Shown here in pieces: positions 23,102 through 23,266 of a stretch of DNA of 23,266 nt; the first letter of the stretch is position 1; each line of letters begins with the position of its first letter. Below the pieces are notes generated by a model. The model was not told where the DNA came from and searched no databases. It saw only the letters and a program-made list of their open reading frames with translations. Location: assembly GCA_029240395.1 (NCBI GenBank), contig JAREAJ010000004.1, positions 1 through 23,266 of the forward strand, read 5' to 3'. Both the position numbers and the translations under genes were made by a program. Source of the DNA: Nitrososphaeraceae archaeon (GTDB taxonomy: Archaea > Thermoproteota > Nitrososphaeria > Nitrososphaerales > Nitrososphaeraceae).

Positions 23102-23226
23102 TGGAGGGAGTGGGATTTGAACCCACGAACCCCTAAAGGACGGGATCGCGCAATAATGATGATTTAATCATCCATTCATTTTTAATCTTGAGTCCTGCGC
23201 GTTTGACCAGGCTTCGCTATCCCTCC
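23102..23226 (-). tRNA. tRNA-Leu (anticodon CAA) with intron
   Basis: The minus strand reads a 7-bp acceptor stem (GGAGGGA at 23226-23220 with TCCCTCC at 23109-23103), discriminator A, a D-arm with GCG/CGC, anticodon loop CTCAAGA, a class-II variable arm with a short stem around TTTA, and a T-arm with GTGGG/CCCAC and TTCAAAT. An intron of about 40 nt interrupts the anticodon loop next to position 37, the canonical archaeal site, and contains a GATGA/TCATC hairpin. The anticodon CAA (34-36) can pair with TTG near the intron 3' end. CCA is not encoded. The mature length near 85 nt is normal for tRNA-Leu. The anticodon stem shows one A-C mismatch (28-42). Confidence 0.88.
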
Positions 23227-23266
23227 TCTTTCGTCCTTAGTTAGCTCCTTATTTCATCCTTGCGCT

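Noticed and set aside
1..23266. CRISPR arrays, insertion sequences, integrase or prophage signals
   Set aside because: No regularly spaced repeats, transposase frames or attachment-site duplications were seen.

Overview
The window reads as chromosomal DNA of an ammonia-oxidising-type archaeon, most likely order Nitrososphaerales (Thaumarchaeota). The support is archaeal throughout: a transcription factor B, diphthine synthase, an AMMECR1-domain protein, a TtuA/NcsA-type tRNA thiolase, a PPP-family phosphatase of archaeal type, a KaiC/GvpD-like ATPase, an intron-bearing tRNA-Leu, TATA boxes 25-32 bases upstream of start codons (leaderless or short-leader mRNAs), and LysW-dependent lysine/arginine biosynthesis. 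Base composition is moderately AT-rich. The genus cannot be fixed from the sequence alone.

Layout. Positions 1-7500 are loosely packed. They hold the tail of a cut gene, a very small zinc-ribbon gene (389-523), two hypothetical genes (one exported), a winged-helix protein, the AMMECR1 protein, a small membrane protein, a C2H2 zinc-finger gene (3764-3925), several doubtful mini-ORFs, the tRNA thiolase, a decayed Lrp/AsnC regulator, a zinc-ribbon protein and a winged-helix regulator with a possible B12-binding-like domain. Positions 7737-17130 are a dense amino-acid biosynthesis block. Positions 17190-23226 carry diphthine synthase fused to a DUF357-like tail, a KaiC-like ATPase, a winged-helix protein, a PPP phosphatase, TFB, two hypotheticals and tRNA-Leu(CAA).

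How the biosynthetic genes work together. argG - lysW1 - argX - argC/lysY - argB/lysZ - argD/lysJ - lrp form one run with overlapping or abutting reading frames. A second run, homocitrate synthase - lysW2 - lysX - lysK, follows under its own promoter. The ATP-grasp ligases ArgX and LysX attach glutamate or alpha-aminoadipate to a LysW carrier. The single kinase, reductase and aminotransferase presumably process both carrier-bound chains, LysK releases ornithine or lysine, and ArgG works later in arginine synthesis. Both LysW copies end in Gln (EDWGQ) rather than the C-terminal Glu onto which substrates are attached in characterised systems. That is the most striking observation in the window.

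Other points of interest are the possible B12-fold regulator divergent from argG, the Lrp pseudogene, the diphthine synthase fusion, zinc-binding micro-proteins shorter than usual ORF cut-offs, and a 10-bp element in front of two divergent genes. No CRISPR array, insertion sequence, rRNA or origin was seen.
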